Below, one piece after another: positions 53,398 through 62,364 of a stretch of 64,000 nucleotides of DNA. The stretch lies in assembly GCF_009905615.1 (NCBI RefSeq), contig NZ_JAAAKW010000019.1, positions 1 to 64,000 on the forward strand, written 5' to 3'. The notes under the pieces were generated by a model. It had not been told where the DNA came from, did no database searches, and worked only from the letters and a program-made list of their open reading frames with translations. The position numbers and the translations under genes were made by a program. Position 1 is the stretch's first letter, and each line of letters begins with the position of its first letter. Source of the stretch: Pseudomonas sp. SLFW. GTDB taxonomy: Bacteria > Pseudomonadota > Gammaproteobacteria > Pseudomonadales > Pseudomonadaceae.

Positions 53398-53411
53398 TTT
53401 TGTATACAAAA
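53398..53411. promoter_or_regulatory. GntR-type operator candidate upstream of the permease
   Basis: TTTTGTATACAAAA is a perfect 14-base palindrome with the core TTGTATACAA. It lies about 120 bases upstream of the permease start in the divergent region. Confidence 0.6.
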
Positions 53412-53533
53412 GCATAATTCGCTCGTGCACGTTTCTGACCTTCCAGTCAACAAATCAGGCTGGCGGTCAATTCGCCCCACGGAGCAGTTACCGGCTCTGA
53501 AAAAAACAACAAAAACGTTTCGAGGGATTCACT

Positions 53534-54895
53534 GTGGAAAGTCGCAAAACCGAAGCCACGCCGCTGGAAGCCACTCAAGGAGACCTCAGGCCGACACGCT
53601 CGGGCCTGCTTGAACGCCTCTTCAAGCTCAGCCTGCACGGCACCACCGTTCGGACCGAGCTGCTGGCGGGCCTGACGACGTTCATCACCATGGCGTACAT
53701 CATTTTCGTCAACCCCAACATCATGGCCGACGCGGGCATCGATCATGGCGCCGCGTTCGTGGCCACCTGCATTGCCGCGGCGCTGGGTTGCCTGCTGATG
53801 GGTCTGTACGCCAACTGGCCGGTGGGACTGGCGCCGGGCATGGGCTTGAACGCGTTCTTCACCTACACCGTCGTCGGCACGATGGGGTACAGCTGGCAAA
53901 CGGCGCTGGGTGCGGTGTTCATCTCGGGCGTGATCTTCATGATCCTCACCCTCTCCCGCGTCCGCGAATGGCTGCTCAACAGCATTCCGGTGAGCCTGCG
54001 CTTCGCGATGGGCGCGGGGGTCGGGCTGTTCCTCGGGCTGATCGGCCTGAAAACAGCGGGCATCGTGGTCGACAGCCCCGCGACGTTGATCAAGCTGGGT
54101 TCGCTGCGTGAACCCGGTCCGTTGCTGGCGGCGATCTGCTTTCTGATGATTGCGGTGCTCAGCTATCACCGCGTGTTCGGCGCGATCCTGATCAGCATCA
54201 TTACCGTGACTGTCGCGGGCTGGGGCCTGGGGCTGGTGCATTACAACGGCATTTTTTCTACCCCGCCGAGCCTGGCCCCGACCTGGATGGCGATGGACGT
54301 CGCAGGCGTGTTCAACGTCAGCATGATCAGCGTGGTGCTGGCGTTCCTGTTTGTGCACATGTTCGACACCGCGGGCACCTTGATGGGCGTCGCGCAACGG
54401 GCCGGATTGGTGAATGACGACGGCCGCATCGAGAACCTGTCCCGCGCCCTCAAGGCCGACAGCGCGTCGAGCGTATTCGGTGCGATGGTCGGCGTGCCGC
54501 CGGTCACCAGTTATGTGGAAAGTGCTTCGGGCGTGGCGGCGGGTGGCCGCACCGGGCTGACGGCCGTGACCGTGGGCGTGCTGTTCGTCGCCGCGATGTT
54601 CTTCGCCCCATTGGCGGGGATGATCCCGGCGTACGCCACCGCAGGCGCGCTGATTTACGTGGCGATGCTGATGATGGGCGGCATGGCCCACATCGAATGG
54701 GACGAAGCCACCGACGCGATTCCCGCCATTGTCACGGCGATCATGATGCCGCTGACCTTCTCGGTGGCCGACGGCATCGCACTGGGCTTCATCACCTACG
54801 TCGTGCTGAAGGCGTTTACCGGGCGTCACAAGGAGATTTCGGTCAGCCTGTGGGCGCTGTGCGCGATATTCATTGCCAAGTTTGTGTTCCTGTAA
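53534..54895 (+). CDS. NCS2 purine permease (AzgA-like)
   Basis: A 453-residue inner-membrane permease with about 12 to 14 helices. It matches the AzgA/PbuG branch of the NCS2 family that takes up adenine, guanine and hypoxanthine: LLAGLTTFITMAYIIFVNP, GLAPGMGLNAFFTYTVV, FLFVHMFDTAGTLMGV and GVPPVTSYVESASGVAAGGRTG. The start is a GTG with GAGGG seven bases upstream. The gene context with guaD and xdh supports guanine or hypoxanthine import. A terminator follows. Confidence 0.93.
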   Translation: MESRKTEATPLEATQGDLRPTRSGLLERLFKLSLHGTTVRTELLAGLTTFITMAYIIFVNPNIMADAGIDHGAAFVATCIAAALGCLLMGLYANWPVGLAPGMGLNAFFTYTVVGTMGYSWQTALGAVFISGVIFMILTLSRVREWLLNSIPVSLRFAMGAGVGLFLGLIGLKTAGIVVDSPATLIKLGSLREPGPLLAAICFLMIAVLSYHRVFGAILISIITVTVAGWGLGLVHYNGIFSTPPSLAPTWMAMDVAGVFNVSMISVVLAFLFVHMFDTAGTLMGVAQRAGLVNDDGRIENLSRALKADSASSVFGAMVGVPPVTSYVESASGVAAGGRTGLTAVTVGVLFVAAMFFAPLAGMIPAYATAGALIYVAMLMMGGMAHIEWDEATDAIPAIVTAIMMPLTFSVADGIALGFITYVVLKAFTGRHKEISVSLWALCAIFIAKFVFL

Positions 54896-54958
54896 AGAGG
54901 CCCGTATCTGCCTGATGCAACACCCCCTGTGGGAGCGCTGTAGATCCGCACATGACGT

Positions 54959-54979
54959 CGCCCATTGGGTGGCGTTTTT
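54959..54979 (+). terminator. Rho-independent terminator of the permease gene
   Basis: CGCCCATTGGGTGGCG forms a short imperfect hairpin followed by TTTTT (54975-54979) and more T-rich sequence. It lies 63 bases after the permease stop and 30 bases before the LysE start. Confidence 0.6.
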
Positions 54980-55009
54980 GCTTTTCCGATTTCAACAAGG
55001 AGAAACCCC

Positions 55010-55636
55010 ATGACCCTGGAAACCTGGCTGCTGTTCAGCGGCGCCGCGCTGGTGGTGATTCTGATCCCGGGGCCGCTGTCCCTGCTCATGATCGGCAACA
55101 GCCTGAACTATGGCGTGCTGCGTTCGTACCCGGCATTTTTCGGCGGGGTCTGCGCGTCGATCTGCCTGCTCAGCGCCTCAGCCTTTGGCTTGGGGGCGTT
55201 GTTGATGGCGTCGGAGCAATTATTCGGCGCACTGAAGATCGTTGGCGGGCTGTACCTGTTCTACCTCGCCTGGCAAAGCTGGAAACAGTCCCGCCAACCC
55301 GCGACCGGCGCAGACGTGCCAGCGGCCCTCAGCCATCCGGGCTTCGCGCTGCTGTTTTGGCGCGCCTTCGTGCTCGGCGGCAGCAACCCGAAAGACATCC
55401 TGTTCTTTGCCGCCTTCCTGCCGCAGTTCCTCAAGGCGGATCAACCGTTCCTCGGCCAACTGATCACCATGATCATCACGTGGACGCTGCTGGACCTGAC
55501 CTGCAAGCTGTTCTACGGCTTCAGCGCCCAAGGTGCTGCGCGTTACCTGCGCACAGGTAAAGGGCAAACCTGGTTCAACCACATCAGCGCCGGGCTGTTC
55601 GGTGGCGCGGGCAGCGCTGCACTGCTCAGCCATTGA
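55010..55636 (+). CDS. LysE/RhtB family exporter
   Basis: A 208-residue membrane protein with about six helices and the family marker LIPGPLSLLMIGNSLNYGVL near the N-terminus, as well as GGSNPKDILFFAAFLPQF. LysE/RhtB proteins export amino acids or related solutes. The ATG has AAGGAG eight bases upstream; in-frame start codons further up overlap the upstream terminator. Substrate unknown. Confidence 0.9.
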   Translation: MTLETWLLFSGAALVVILIPGPLSLLMIGNSLNYGVLRSYPAFFGGVCASICLLSASAFGLGALLMASEQLFGALKIVGGLYLFYLAWQSWKQSRQPATGADVPAALSHPGFALLFWRAFVLGGSNPKDILFFAAFLPQFLKADQPFLGQLITMIITWTLLDLTCKLFYGFSAQGAARYLRTGKGQTWFNHISAGLFGGAGSAALLSH

Positions 55637-55678
55637 CGCCCTGCACGCTGTTGTCCTCTCAAGGCAGCGGCGTGTTCG

Positions 55679-58600
55679 TCACGGTTCGGCGACGCGCTGT
55701 ATGAACACCTGCGGCGCCGGCTCCAGCGAGCTGCCGCTTCTGACACCCCCGATCAATTTCACCAGACGCCCCTGATCCCGGACTTCGAGCAAGGTATTCA
55801 ACGCACCTTCTCCCGGTCGCGCCGCCGCCCACTCATCGATCCAGCGATTGGACAGGGGAACGGCGGCGTTTGGCGTCAGGGTCTGAAACTCCACTTGCGA
55901 AGCAGAGACGTGATGCGTGTGGAGCATGTAGAGGTGCTCCTGTCCGGTGCGTCGGAACAACAGGATCGAACGCACCTGCAACACCGCCTCACCATCGGAA
56001 ACCATGCGGTAGCCTGCGTCGGTGATCAACGCCGACATGAACTCACGCATTGCCGTTTTTGCCGGTGTGCCGATACGAGGGCCGCCGGTGACCCTTTCCA
56101 GCAGGGTCACCAGCGGAGGTTTCGAGACCGCGAAATCCAGACGTTTGAACTCCTGAATCGACGGGCCGTAGCTGATCCACATCCGGGGCATCGTGGTGCC
56201 GATGCCTGTGAAATGAGCGCCTTCGAGCATCAACAGCGGATCGTTCAATTGAGGAAACGGCGCAAGCTGCCCCCTCTTCCACGCGTTAAGGGTGGCCTTG
56301 ATGTTGATCAGCCGAGTTGCCGTCAGGCCCGTGTGCGCCTGATCAGCGGCATCGTAGATTTTCTCCGCGAGAATCCGGCAGGTGACCGGGCTCAGCCCGG
56401 GCCGCGCTTCCTCCACCAGATGCTGGATCTTCAAGCGAAACAGCGGACCATGCACTGTCCAGTGCCCGTCCTTGAAAGACGCCATGCCCGGCTGGTTGAA
56501 GCGGTCGCGGCGAATGGTTTCGTTGAGTCCTGAAAAGCTGTCCTCAAGCGGCGTCGGATGCTTCAGGAACACGATCGAAGGGTTCTGGCTCGCCCCGCTC
56601 GGCAGGATGTCGAATCGCTGTCCGTCGATCTGCACGAAGGTGCTGCCCGGTTGGTCTTTGAGCCGGAAGATTGGTGGAAACACCTCGATCTGTTGCAGCC
56701 TGCCGGCGTCATCCAGAGGGCGGCCCCAACGTTTCCAGCGGTCGGCGCCGTCCAGCGCATCGCGCAGCGCCGAAGGTTGAGGTGGCTCCTTGCGTTTACT
56801 GCCGCTGGTACCAGGTTGTGGTTCGGCCTGGGGCGGCCGACGATAGGCCTCGGCCCATTCCGGGGTCGCCTTGTGTTGCTGGTAGTGCACGGCGATGTCC
56901 AGCTCCAGTCTGCGCTGACGATCAGCGGGGAATTCGAACTCATCAAGCAACTGCCGCGCGTGCCGGTTCTTGAACGCAGGGTCGCCGTGGGCCTGGGCGA
57001 TCAGTGTTTCGGCAATGGTCGAGCGCATGCCGCCCCTGAGCCCGACGTCCGAGTGGTACACCCAGGCGCCATTGTGAAACCGCACCGGGGGTTCGAAGCC
57101 GTGAACAGCGGTCTTCTTCAGGCGCAGCGTTTGCTCCCCAGCGCGTCGATAAACCTCGTACGCCTGCCCTTCGCGCTCGATCCAGAGCTGACCGTCCTTG
57201 AGCAGCGTGCCGAGATCGCGCCCCGATTGCGGCACCGCATCAGTGAGCGTTTTGGGCACTTCATAGCCTTCAAACGGCATCAGCAGGTGCGGCCGCAAGC
57301 CTGACGTCGCGGTGCCCAACCTTGCGCCACGGCGCGCCATCCGCCCCAGCACAAACACGCTGGCGGCACCGGGAATCACCGACATCGCCACGTCGAGCAC
57401 ACTCATCGCCGTGCTACCCAACGCCAGTAGCCCGTCATCGAGGCGCCCCTCTCTAAAGGCTTTCATGGCGTCGTGCCCATCCAGCCAGCCATCCTGCACG
57501 CTGACCAGGGTACCGATGCCGGGAAGCAGACCCAACAGGGCTTTCAGGTACCCCACATAGGTCTCGCCTTGCTGCCGGTTCTGCTCGGTCTGGATGTCGA
57601 AGCGGGTGCGCGCGCGGCTCTGAATCGCCTGCTGAAGCATCCAGGCGCGGGTGTCGAGCTGCTGGGCGGCGAGTTGCAGGTCGAGTGCCGGGACGAACCG
57701 CAGAAAGCCTTCGAACCCCCGAGCCTGCGCCTGGTTGATGTAGCTGACATGCCTAGCGACCTGCTGAGCCTCCAACGTCCGTTGAGCCAGGTAAGTCACC
57801 AGTGCAGGCGTGCTGATCAGTCGCTGCATTAATCGGGATTTGGCCGATGCGGGATCAGCCCCCTCGATAGTCAGCAGATCGCCGGGCGCGTCGGGCAGGT
57901 AGATCACGGTGTTATTCGAGCTACTGCTGCGGATCACACACAGCCCGCTCAACGTGTGGCTGTCCTGCTCGCCACTCACCGAGGTGCCCGGCTTGAACTG
58001 CAACCAGTTCATCTCGATGCCAGCGGCGTCGCTTTCGGCCTGAGAGCGAGACTGCGCTGCCAGTTGCAGCAACAGACCACCCGCTTCGCTCAGGCGTCGC
58101 CGCTTGATTTCGGAAAACGCCTCCAGCTCGATCTTGTGCTGATAGGGTTCCAGCAGGCGCTCGGCGTCGAGTTGCTGCTGCGCCGTGGACCCGGGTGCCA
58201 GCCGGAACACTTCTTTGAGCAAATTACGATAGTGCAGCGCAACGTCCAGTTTCGGAATGACCGCGTGCAGCCAGGTGCCCGTCAGCCTCGACGTGCCATG
58301 GATCGCGGCAAAATCAAAGCGTCGCGCCATCTGCGCGTCATCCGCTGCGAAATTGCGCTCGGCCAGGGCCGCCAACGTCAGGTGCTCACGCTCCCGACTG
58401 GCGACCCAGGGTGCGAAATAATTCGTCACCCGCCCGTATTGAGGGTCGATTCGGTAGTCGCGCCAGACCCGTTTCGGCAGCTCGACCGTGACCCGATCCG
58501 GATCGAGATCGAGATCGATGCCCAGATCATCCTTGATCCTGGCCTTGATGCGCGCTCGAACGAAACCCTCGAACGAAGGCAGCGCGTGATCCAGATGGCT

Positions 58601-58777
58601 TTCAAGCGCCTGGGCGCTGGCGTGGTACTCGGTGAGGCGCTGGGCGTATTCATCGCGCACAGACTGCTCGACGGTGCTCAGCCAGAGGGGCATCGCAATG
58701 CTGAGTGACTGCAAGGGTTGATCGTGGGGTTCGTCTGCGGTCAGCAGGTCGACGGGCTGTAAAACGGTACCGGTCAT
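55679..58777 (-). CDS. Large toxin-like protein (DUF6543 / dermonecrotic toxin N-terminal type)
   Basis: A 1032-residue protein that resembles the Pseudomonas DUF6543 group, annotated as dermonecrotic-toxin N-terminal-like. The first 400 residues are mostly helical and include RARIKARIKDDLGIDLDLDPDRV, typical of these proteins. A hydrophobic region at about 407-480 (LKALLGLLPGIGTLVSV ... LALGSTAMSVLDVAMSVIPGAASVFVLG) could insert in a membrane. The C-terminal 500 residues have a basic, proline-rich hinge (EPQPGTSGSKRKEPPQPS) and no catalytic domain I recognise. There is no signal peptide. The ATG at 58777 has TGGAGC upstream. It is a single-gene unit interrupting the purine cluster. Confidence 0.75.
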   Translation of the reverse strand: MTGTVLQPVDLLTADEPHDQPLQSLSIAMPLWLSTVEQSVRDEYAQRLTEYHASAQALESHLDHALPSFEGFVRARIKARIKDDLGIDLDLDPDRVTVELPKRVWRDYRIDPQYGRVTNYFAPWVASREREHLTLAALAERNFAADDAQMARRFDFAAIHGTSRLTGTWLHAVIPKLDVALHYRNLLKEVFRLAPGSTAQQQLDAERLLEPYQHKIELEAFSEIKRRRLSEAGGLLLQLAAQSRSQAESDAAGIEMNWLQFKPGTSVSGEQDSHTLSGLCVIRSSSSNNTVIYLPDAPGDLLTIEGADPASAKSRLMQRLISTPALVTYLAQRTLEAQQVARHVSYINQAQARGFEGFLRFVPALDLQLAAQQLDTRAWMLQQAIQSRARTRFDIQTEQNRQQGETYVGYLKALLGLLPGIGTLVSVQDGWLDGHDAMKAFREGRLDDGLLALGSTAMSVLDVAMSVIPGAASVFVLGRMARRGARLGTATSGLRPHLLMPFEGYEVPKTLTDAVPQSGRDLGTLLKDGQLWIEREGQAYEVYRRAGEQTLRLKKTAVHGFEPPVRFHNGAWVYHSDVGLRGGMRSTIAETLIAQAHGDPAFKNRHARQLLDEFEFPADRQRRLELDIAVHYQQHKATPEWAEAYRRPPQAEPQPGTSGSKRKEPPQPSALRDALDGADRWKRWGRPLDDAGRLQQIEVFPPIFRLKDQPGSTFVQIDGQRFDILPSGASQNPSIVFLKHPTPLEDSFSGLNETIRRDRFNQPGMASFKDGHWTVHGPLFRLKIQHLVEEARPGLSPVTCRILAEKIYDAADQAHTGLTATRLINIKATLNAWKRGQLAPFPQLNDPLLMLEGAHFTGIGTTMPRMWISYGPSIQEFKRLDFAVSKPPLVTLLERVTGGPRIGTPAKTAMREFMSALITDAGYRMVSDGEAVLQVRSILLFRRTGQEHLYMLHTHHVSASQVEFQTLTPNAAVPLSNRWIDEWAAARPGEGALNTLLEVRDQGRLVKLIGGVRSGSSLEPAPQVFIQRVAEP

Positions 58778-58856
58778 GGCGGGCTCCAGGTGTGTGAGAT
58801 GCACTGGAGTGTTCACAGGTTGCAACCGGCCCGGCGGTACATATTCATCGGGCGAA

Positions 58857-58883
58857 AAAAAGCCCGCAGTGTGGGGCGGGCAA
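58857..58883 (-). terminator. Rho-independent terminator of hiuH
   Basis: On the minus strand the six-base stem GCCCGC/GCGGGC with an eight-base loop is followed by seven T. It lies about 50 bases after the hiuH stop and 80 bases before the toxin-like gene, so the latter needs its own promoter. Confidence 0.85.
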
Positions 58884-58933
58884 GAGGTACAGGGGCAAAG
58901 CGATGTCACAGGTTGCTCGGTTACGCGTATCGC

Positions 58934-59287
58934 CTAGCTGCCGCGATAGGTGGAATAGCTGTACGGCGAAATCAGCAGCGGAACGTGGTAGTGATCCTGG
59001 CTGGCGTCGATGCCGAACCGCAGCACCACGACGTCGAGAAAGGCCTGATCACCGAGCTTCACGCCCTTGGTCCGGTAGTAATCGCCGGCGCTGAATTGCA
59101 GCTGGTAGACACCCGAACGGTAGTCCTCGCCCTGTAACAAGGGGGCGTCGCAGCGGCCGTCACTGTTGGTCACGGCTTCAGCAATCTTTTCCAACTGTTC
59201 GCCGTCGACCCGGTACAGGGCAATGCGGATGTTGCTGCCGGGGCAGCCGTGTGCGGCGTCCAGCACGTGTGTGGTCAGTCGTCCCAT
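58934..59287 (-). CDS. hiuH: 5-hydroxyisourate hydrolase (transthyretin-like)
   Basis: HiuH (117 residues) hydrolyses 5-hydroxyisourate to OHCU. The first active-site histidine is in LTTHVLDAAHGCPG, the second in HYHVPLLISPYSYSTYRGS, whose C-terminal YRGS is the family hallmark distinguishing it from transthyretin. It has no signal peptide and is therefore cytosolic. It is divergent from puuE across a region with two operator candidates. Confidence 0.96.
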   Translation of the reverse strand: MGRLTTHVLDAAHGCPGSNIRIALYRVDGEQLEKIAEAVTNSDGRCDAPLLQGEDYRSGVYQLQFSAGDYYRTKGVKLGDQAFLDVVVLRFGIDASQDHYHVPLLISPYSYSTYRGS

Positions 59288-59407
59288 GGGGCGTCGTTGC
59301 CTCGCTTGGAAATTGAGTGGAATCGCACCGTTTCAGTGCCGCTTTGGAGAACGGAGCGCGGTTGAACAGCGCGAGCGATGACGAATTAAGACATTTTCGA
59401 AAGAAAT

Positions 59408-59417
59408 TGTACACAAT
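59408..59417. promoter_or_regulatory. GntR-type operator candidate upstream of hiuH
   Basis: TTGTACACAA lies about 120 bases upstream of the hiuH start, one base different from TTGTATACAA. Confidence 0.55.
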
Positions 59418-59590
59418 AAAAATCACTTTTTATGCGGCTCATTGCCAGACACGCCTGAAAGCCCTAAAACGCCCAATGGCTAGGCCCCTGTTGAAGTTTT
59501 TCGTCGGATTCTGACCACTCAGGCAAGTTTCTTGCAGCGTCATCTGTCATGAGAAAAGCGAAAAAACAGGCTTACAAATCACAAATAAAC

Positions 59591-59600
59591 TTGTATACAA
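59591..59600. promoter_or_regulatory. GntR-type operator candidate upstream of puuE
   Basis: A perfect TTGTATACAA palindrome lies 101 bases upstream of the puuE GTG. Confidence 0.6.
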
Positions 59601-59700
59601 TCGTCCAATCGCCGCGACGGTCGACGGATCATGATCACACCTCAGTGCAGATCGATCCCGCTCCACCGTCACAGACAACACGTAGATAAGGAAGATTGCA

Positions 59701-60642
59701 GTGAGCGCCGACTATCCACGCGACCTGATCGGTTACGGCCGTAACCCGCCCCATCCCCACTGGCCGGGCAATGCCCGTATCGCGTTGTCGTTCGTACTCA
59801 ACTACGAAGAAGGCGGCGAGCGCAATATTCTGCACGGCGACAAGGAATCCGAGGCATTCCTGTCCGAGATGGTCGCCGCTCAGCCGCTGCAAGGCCAGCG
59901 CAATATGAGCATGGAGTCGCTGTACGAATACGGCAGCCGTGCCGGGGTGTGGCGCATCCTCAAGCTGTTCAAGCAATTCGACATTCCGCTGACCATCTTC
60001 GCCGTGGCCATGGCCGCCCAGCGCCACCCGGACGTGATCCGCGCGATGGTCGAGGCCGGTCACGAAATCTGCAGCCACGGCTATCGCTGGATCGACTATC
60101 AGAACATGGACGAGGCTCAGGAACGCGAGCACATGCTCGAAGCGATCCGCATCCTTACCGAACTCACTGGCGAACGCCCGCTGGGCTGGTATACCGGTCG
60201 TACTGGCCCGAACACCCGGCGTCTGGTGATGGAAGAAGGCGGCTTTCTCTACGACTGCGACACCTATGACGACGACCTGCCCTACTGGGAACCAAACAAC
60301 AGCACCGGCAAGCCGCATCTGGTGATTCCGTACACCCTGGACACCAACGACATGCGCTTCACCCAAGTGCAGGGTTTCAACAAGGGCGACGACTTTTTCG
60401 ACTACCTGAAAGACGCGTTCGACGTGCTCTACGCCGAAGGGGCCGATGCGCCGAAAATGCTTTCCATCGGCCTGCACTGCCGCCTGATCGGCCGCCCTGC
60501 CCGTCTGGCCTCGCTGCAACGTTTCCTCGAATACGTCAAAGGCCACGAACAGGTGTGGTTCGCCCGCCGCGTGGAAATCGCCCGCCACTGGCACGACGTT
60601 CATCCCTTCACAAGCAGCCCGTTGAAAGGAGCCGCCCAGTGA
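59701..60642 (+). CDS. puuE: Allantoinase PuuE
   Basis: PuuE (313 residues) hydrolyses allantoin to allantoate. It belongs to the polysaccharide-deacetylase-like (NodB-fold) allantoinases that replace the metal amidohydrolase in pseudomonads: NYEEGGERNILHGD, GSRAGVWRILKLF, EICSHGYRWIDYQ and GWYTGRTGPNTR. The start is a GTG with AAGGAAG upstream. Its stop overlaps the uraD GTG by four bases (GTGA). Confidence 0.96.
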   Translation: MSADYPRDLIGYGRNPPHPHWPGNARIALSFVLNYEEGGERNILHGDKESEAFLSEMVAAQPLQGQRNMSMESLYEYGSRAGVWRILKLFKQFDIPLTIFAVAMAAQRHPDVIRAMVEAGHEICSHGYRWIDYQNMDEAQEREHMLEAIRILTELTGERPLGWYTGRTGPNTRRLVMEEGGFLYDCDTYDDDLPYWEPNNSTGKPHLVIPYTLDTNDMRFTQVQGFNKGDDFFDYLKDAFDVLYAEGADAPKMLSIGLHCRLIGRPARLASLQRFLEYVKGHEQVWFARRVEIARHWHDVHPFTSSPLKGAAQ

Positions 60643-61154
60643 GCCGTTTCCAGACTCTGACGCCCTCTTCCCTGAGCCGCGAAGCCTTCGTCGAAGCCTT
60701 CGCCGACATTTACGAGCATTCGCCCTGGGTCGCTGAAAAAGCCTATGACCTTGGCGATTTGCAAAGCCTCGACGACATCGAGACCCTGCACGCCCGTATG
60801 AGCGACATCCTGTTGAGCGCCGACCACGCCACGCAACTGGCGCTGATCAACGCTCACCCGGACCTTGCCGGCAAAGCCGCCGTGCAAGGCCAATTGACCG
60901 AAGCCAGCACGAATGAACAGGCTGGCGCCGGTATCCACCAATGCACGGCTGAAGAGTTCGCTCGCTTCACCGAGCTGAACGACGCCTACAAAGCGACGTT
61001 CGCGTTCCCCTTCATCATGGCGGTGAAAGGCAGCAACCGGCATCAGATCCTCGCGGCCTTCGAGACGCGCATTCACAACCCGGCCCAAACCGAGTTCGCC
61101 TGCGCCCTGGCCGAGATCAACAAGATCGCGATGTTCCGCTTGCAGACGCTTTAA
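60639..61154 (+). CDS. uraD: OHCU decarboxylase
   Basis: UraD (171 residues) decarboxylates 2-oxo-4-hydroxy-4-carboxy-5-ureidoimidazoline to S-allantoin. The family segments YEHSPWVAEKAY, INAHPDLAGKAA (catalytic His) and FPFIMAVKGSNRHQIL are present. The GTG overlapping the puuE stop has AAAGGAG eight bases before it; upstream in-frame starts would lie inside puuE. Confidence 0.96.
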   Translation: MSRFQTLTPSSLSREAFVEAFADIYEHSPWVAEKAYDLGDLQSLDDIETLHARMSDILLSADHATQLALINAHPDLAGKAAVQGQLTEASTNEQAGAGIHQCTAEEFARFTELNDAYKATFAFPFIMAVKGSNRHQILAAFETRIHNPAQTEFACALAEINKIAMFRLQTL

Positions 61155-61197
61155 CCCTGACCATCTCCACGCCCCTTATCAAAGGCAGACAAAAAGA

Positions 61198-62193
61198 ATG
61201 AAAGCTTACGCCGTACCCTTCGAAAAATTCGTCAACCTGGCCGATGCCCGTCTGGGCACCAAAATCATTTCCGTGACCGACGACTGGTTCGCCGACGCCA
61301 ACCGCCTGTTCCAGCCGACCCCTGCGGTGTGGAAGGAAGGCGTGTTCGACGACAACGGCAAGTGGATGGACGGCTGGGAATCGCGCCGTAAGCGTTTCGA
61401 AGGTTATGACAGCGCCGTGATCCGCCTGGGCGTGGCGGGTTCGATCAAGGGCGTGGACATCGACACCTCGTTCTTCACCGGCAACTACCCGCCATCGGCC
61501 TCGCTGGAAGCCTGCTTCCTGGCCTCGGGCGAGCCGGATGACAATACTGTGTGGACTGAAGTGCTGCCTGCTGTCGAACTGAAAGGCGACAGTCACCACT
61601 ACCACGAAATCGGCGACACCCAGGCCTACAGCCACCTGCGTTTCAACATCTACCCGGACGGCGGCGTGGCGCGTCTGCGCGTGTACGGCGTGCCGCACCG
61701 CGACTGGTCGGCGGTGGGCGACAACGAGCAAGTGGACTTGGTCGCCGCGTTGAACGGTGGTCGCGCCCTGGCCTGTTCCGACGAACACTTCGGCCGCATG
61801 AGCAACATCCTCAACCCGGGCCGTGGCGTGAACATGGGCGACGGCTGGGAAACCGCACGTCGCCGCACGCCGGGCAACGACTGGGTCATCGTCGCGCTGG
61901 GCCATGCCGGTGAAGTCGAGCAGATCGTCGTCGACACCCTGCACTTCAAGGGCAACTACCCGGACAGCTGCTCGATCCAGGGCGCATTCGTCAAAGGCGG
62001 CACCGACAGCCAGATCGAAACCCAGAGCCTGTTCTGGCGCGAACTGCTGCCGAGCCAGAAACTGGAGATGCACGCTGAACACACCTTCGTCGAGCAGATC
62101 AAGGCGCTCGGCCCGATCACCCACATCCGCCTGAACGTGTTCCCGGATGGTGGCGTGAGCCGCTTGCGTGTGTTGGGTAAGGTGGCCAAATAA
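61198..62193 (+). CDS. alc: Allantoicase
   Basis: Alc (331 residues) hydrolyses allantoate to ureidoglycolate and urea. It consists of two similar jelly-roll domains. Each carries the pattern of GWE(S/T)-R-R and IDTSFFTGNYPPS or VDTLHFKGNYPDS, and ends with an R-x-N-(I/V)-(Y/F)-P-D-G-G-V segment. It follows uraD by 43 bases. A small hairpin (62201-62226) and a REP pair follow. Confidence 0.96.
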   Translation: MKAYAVPFEKFVNLADARLGTKIISVTDDWFADANRLFQPTPAVWKEGVFDDNGKWMDGWESRRKRFEGYDSAVIRLGVAGSIKGVDIDTSFFTGNYPPSASLEACFLASGEPDDNTVWTEVLPAVELKGDSHHYHEIGDTQAYSHLRFNIYPDGGVARLRVYGVPHRDWSAVGDNEQVDLVAALNGGRALACSDEHFGRMSNILNPGRGVNMGDGWETARRRTPGNDWVIVALGHAGEVEQIVVDTLHFKGNYPDSCSIQGAFVKGGTDSQIETQSLFWRELLPSQKLEMHAEHTFVEQIKALGPITHIRLNVFPDGGVSRLRVLGKVAK

Positions 62194-62200
62194 CAGAGTG

Positions 62201-62226
62201 CCGTTCCCGCACTGATGCCGGAACGG
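62201..62226 (+). terminator. Hairpin after alc
   Basis: CCGTTCC (62201-62207) and GGAACGG (62220-62226) form a 7-bp stem just after the alc stop codon. No T-run follows, so it may only stabilise the 3' end. Confidence 0.35.
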
Positions 62227-62240
62227 ACACCCCATGAATC

Positions 62241-62329
62241 TGTAGGAGTGAGCTTGCTCGCGATAGCGTCGGATCAGACAACACAGGCGTGACCGACATA
62301 ACGCAATCGCGAGCAAGCTCACTCCTACA
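62241..62329. repeat. REP pair, family A (copy 4)
   Basis: Arms 62241-62268 and 62306-62329 contain GAGTGAGCTTGCTCGCGA in opposite orientations with 37 bases between. It lies inside the allantoin gene series, between alc and allA. Confidence 0.9.
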
Positions 62330-62364
62330 AATGACCCGTCAATCAAGAGAACAGAAGAACCCGC

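Larger units (their letters stand above)
53191..53533. other. Divergent gntR / permease control region
   Basis: A 343-base AT-rich region without genes, with two palindromes (53296-53305 and 53398-53411) and probably two promoters. Confidence 0.65.
59288..59700. other. Divergent hiuH / puuE control region
   Basis: A 413-base AT-rich region without genes. It contains TTGTACACAA (59408-59417) nearer hiuH and TTGTATACAA (59591-59600) nearer puuE. Confidence 0.65.
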
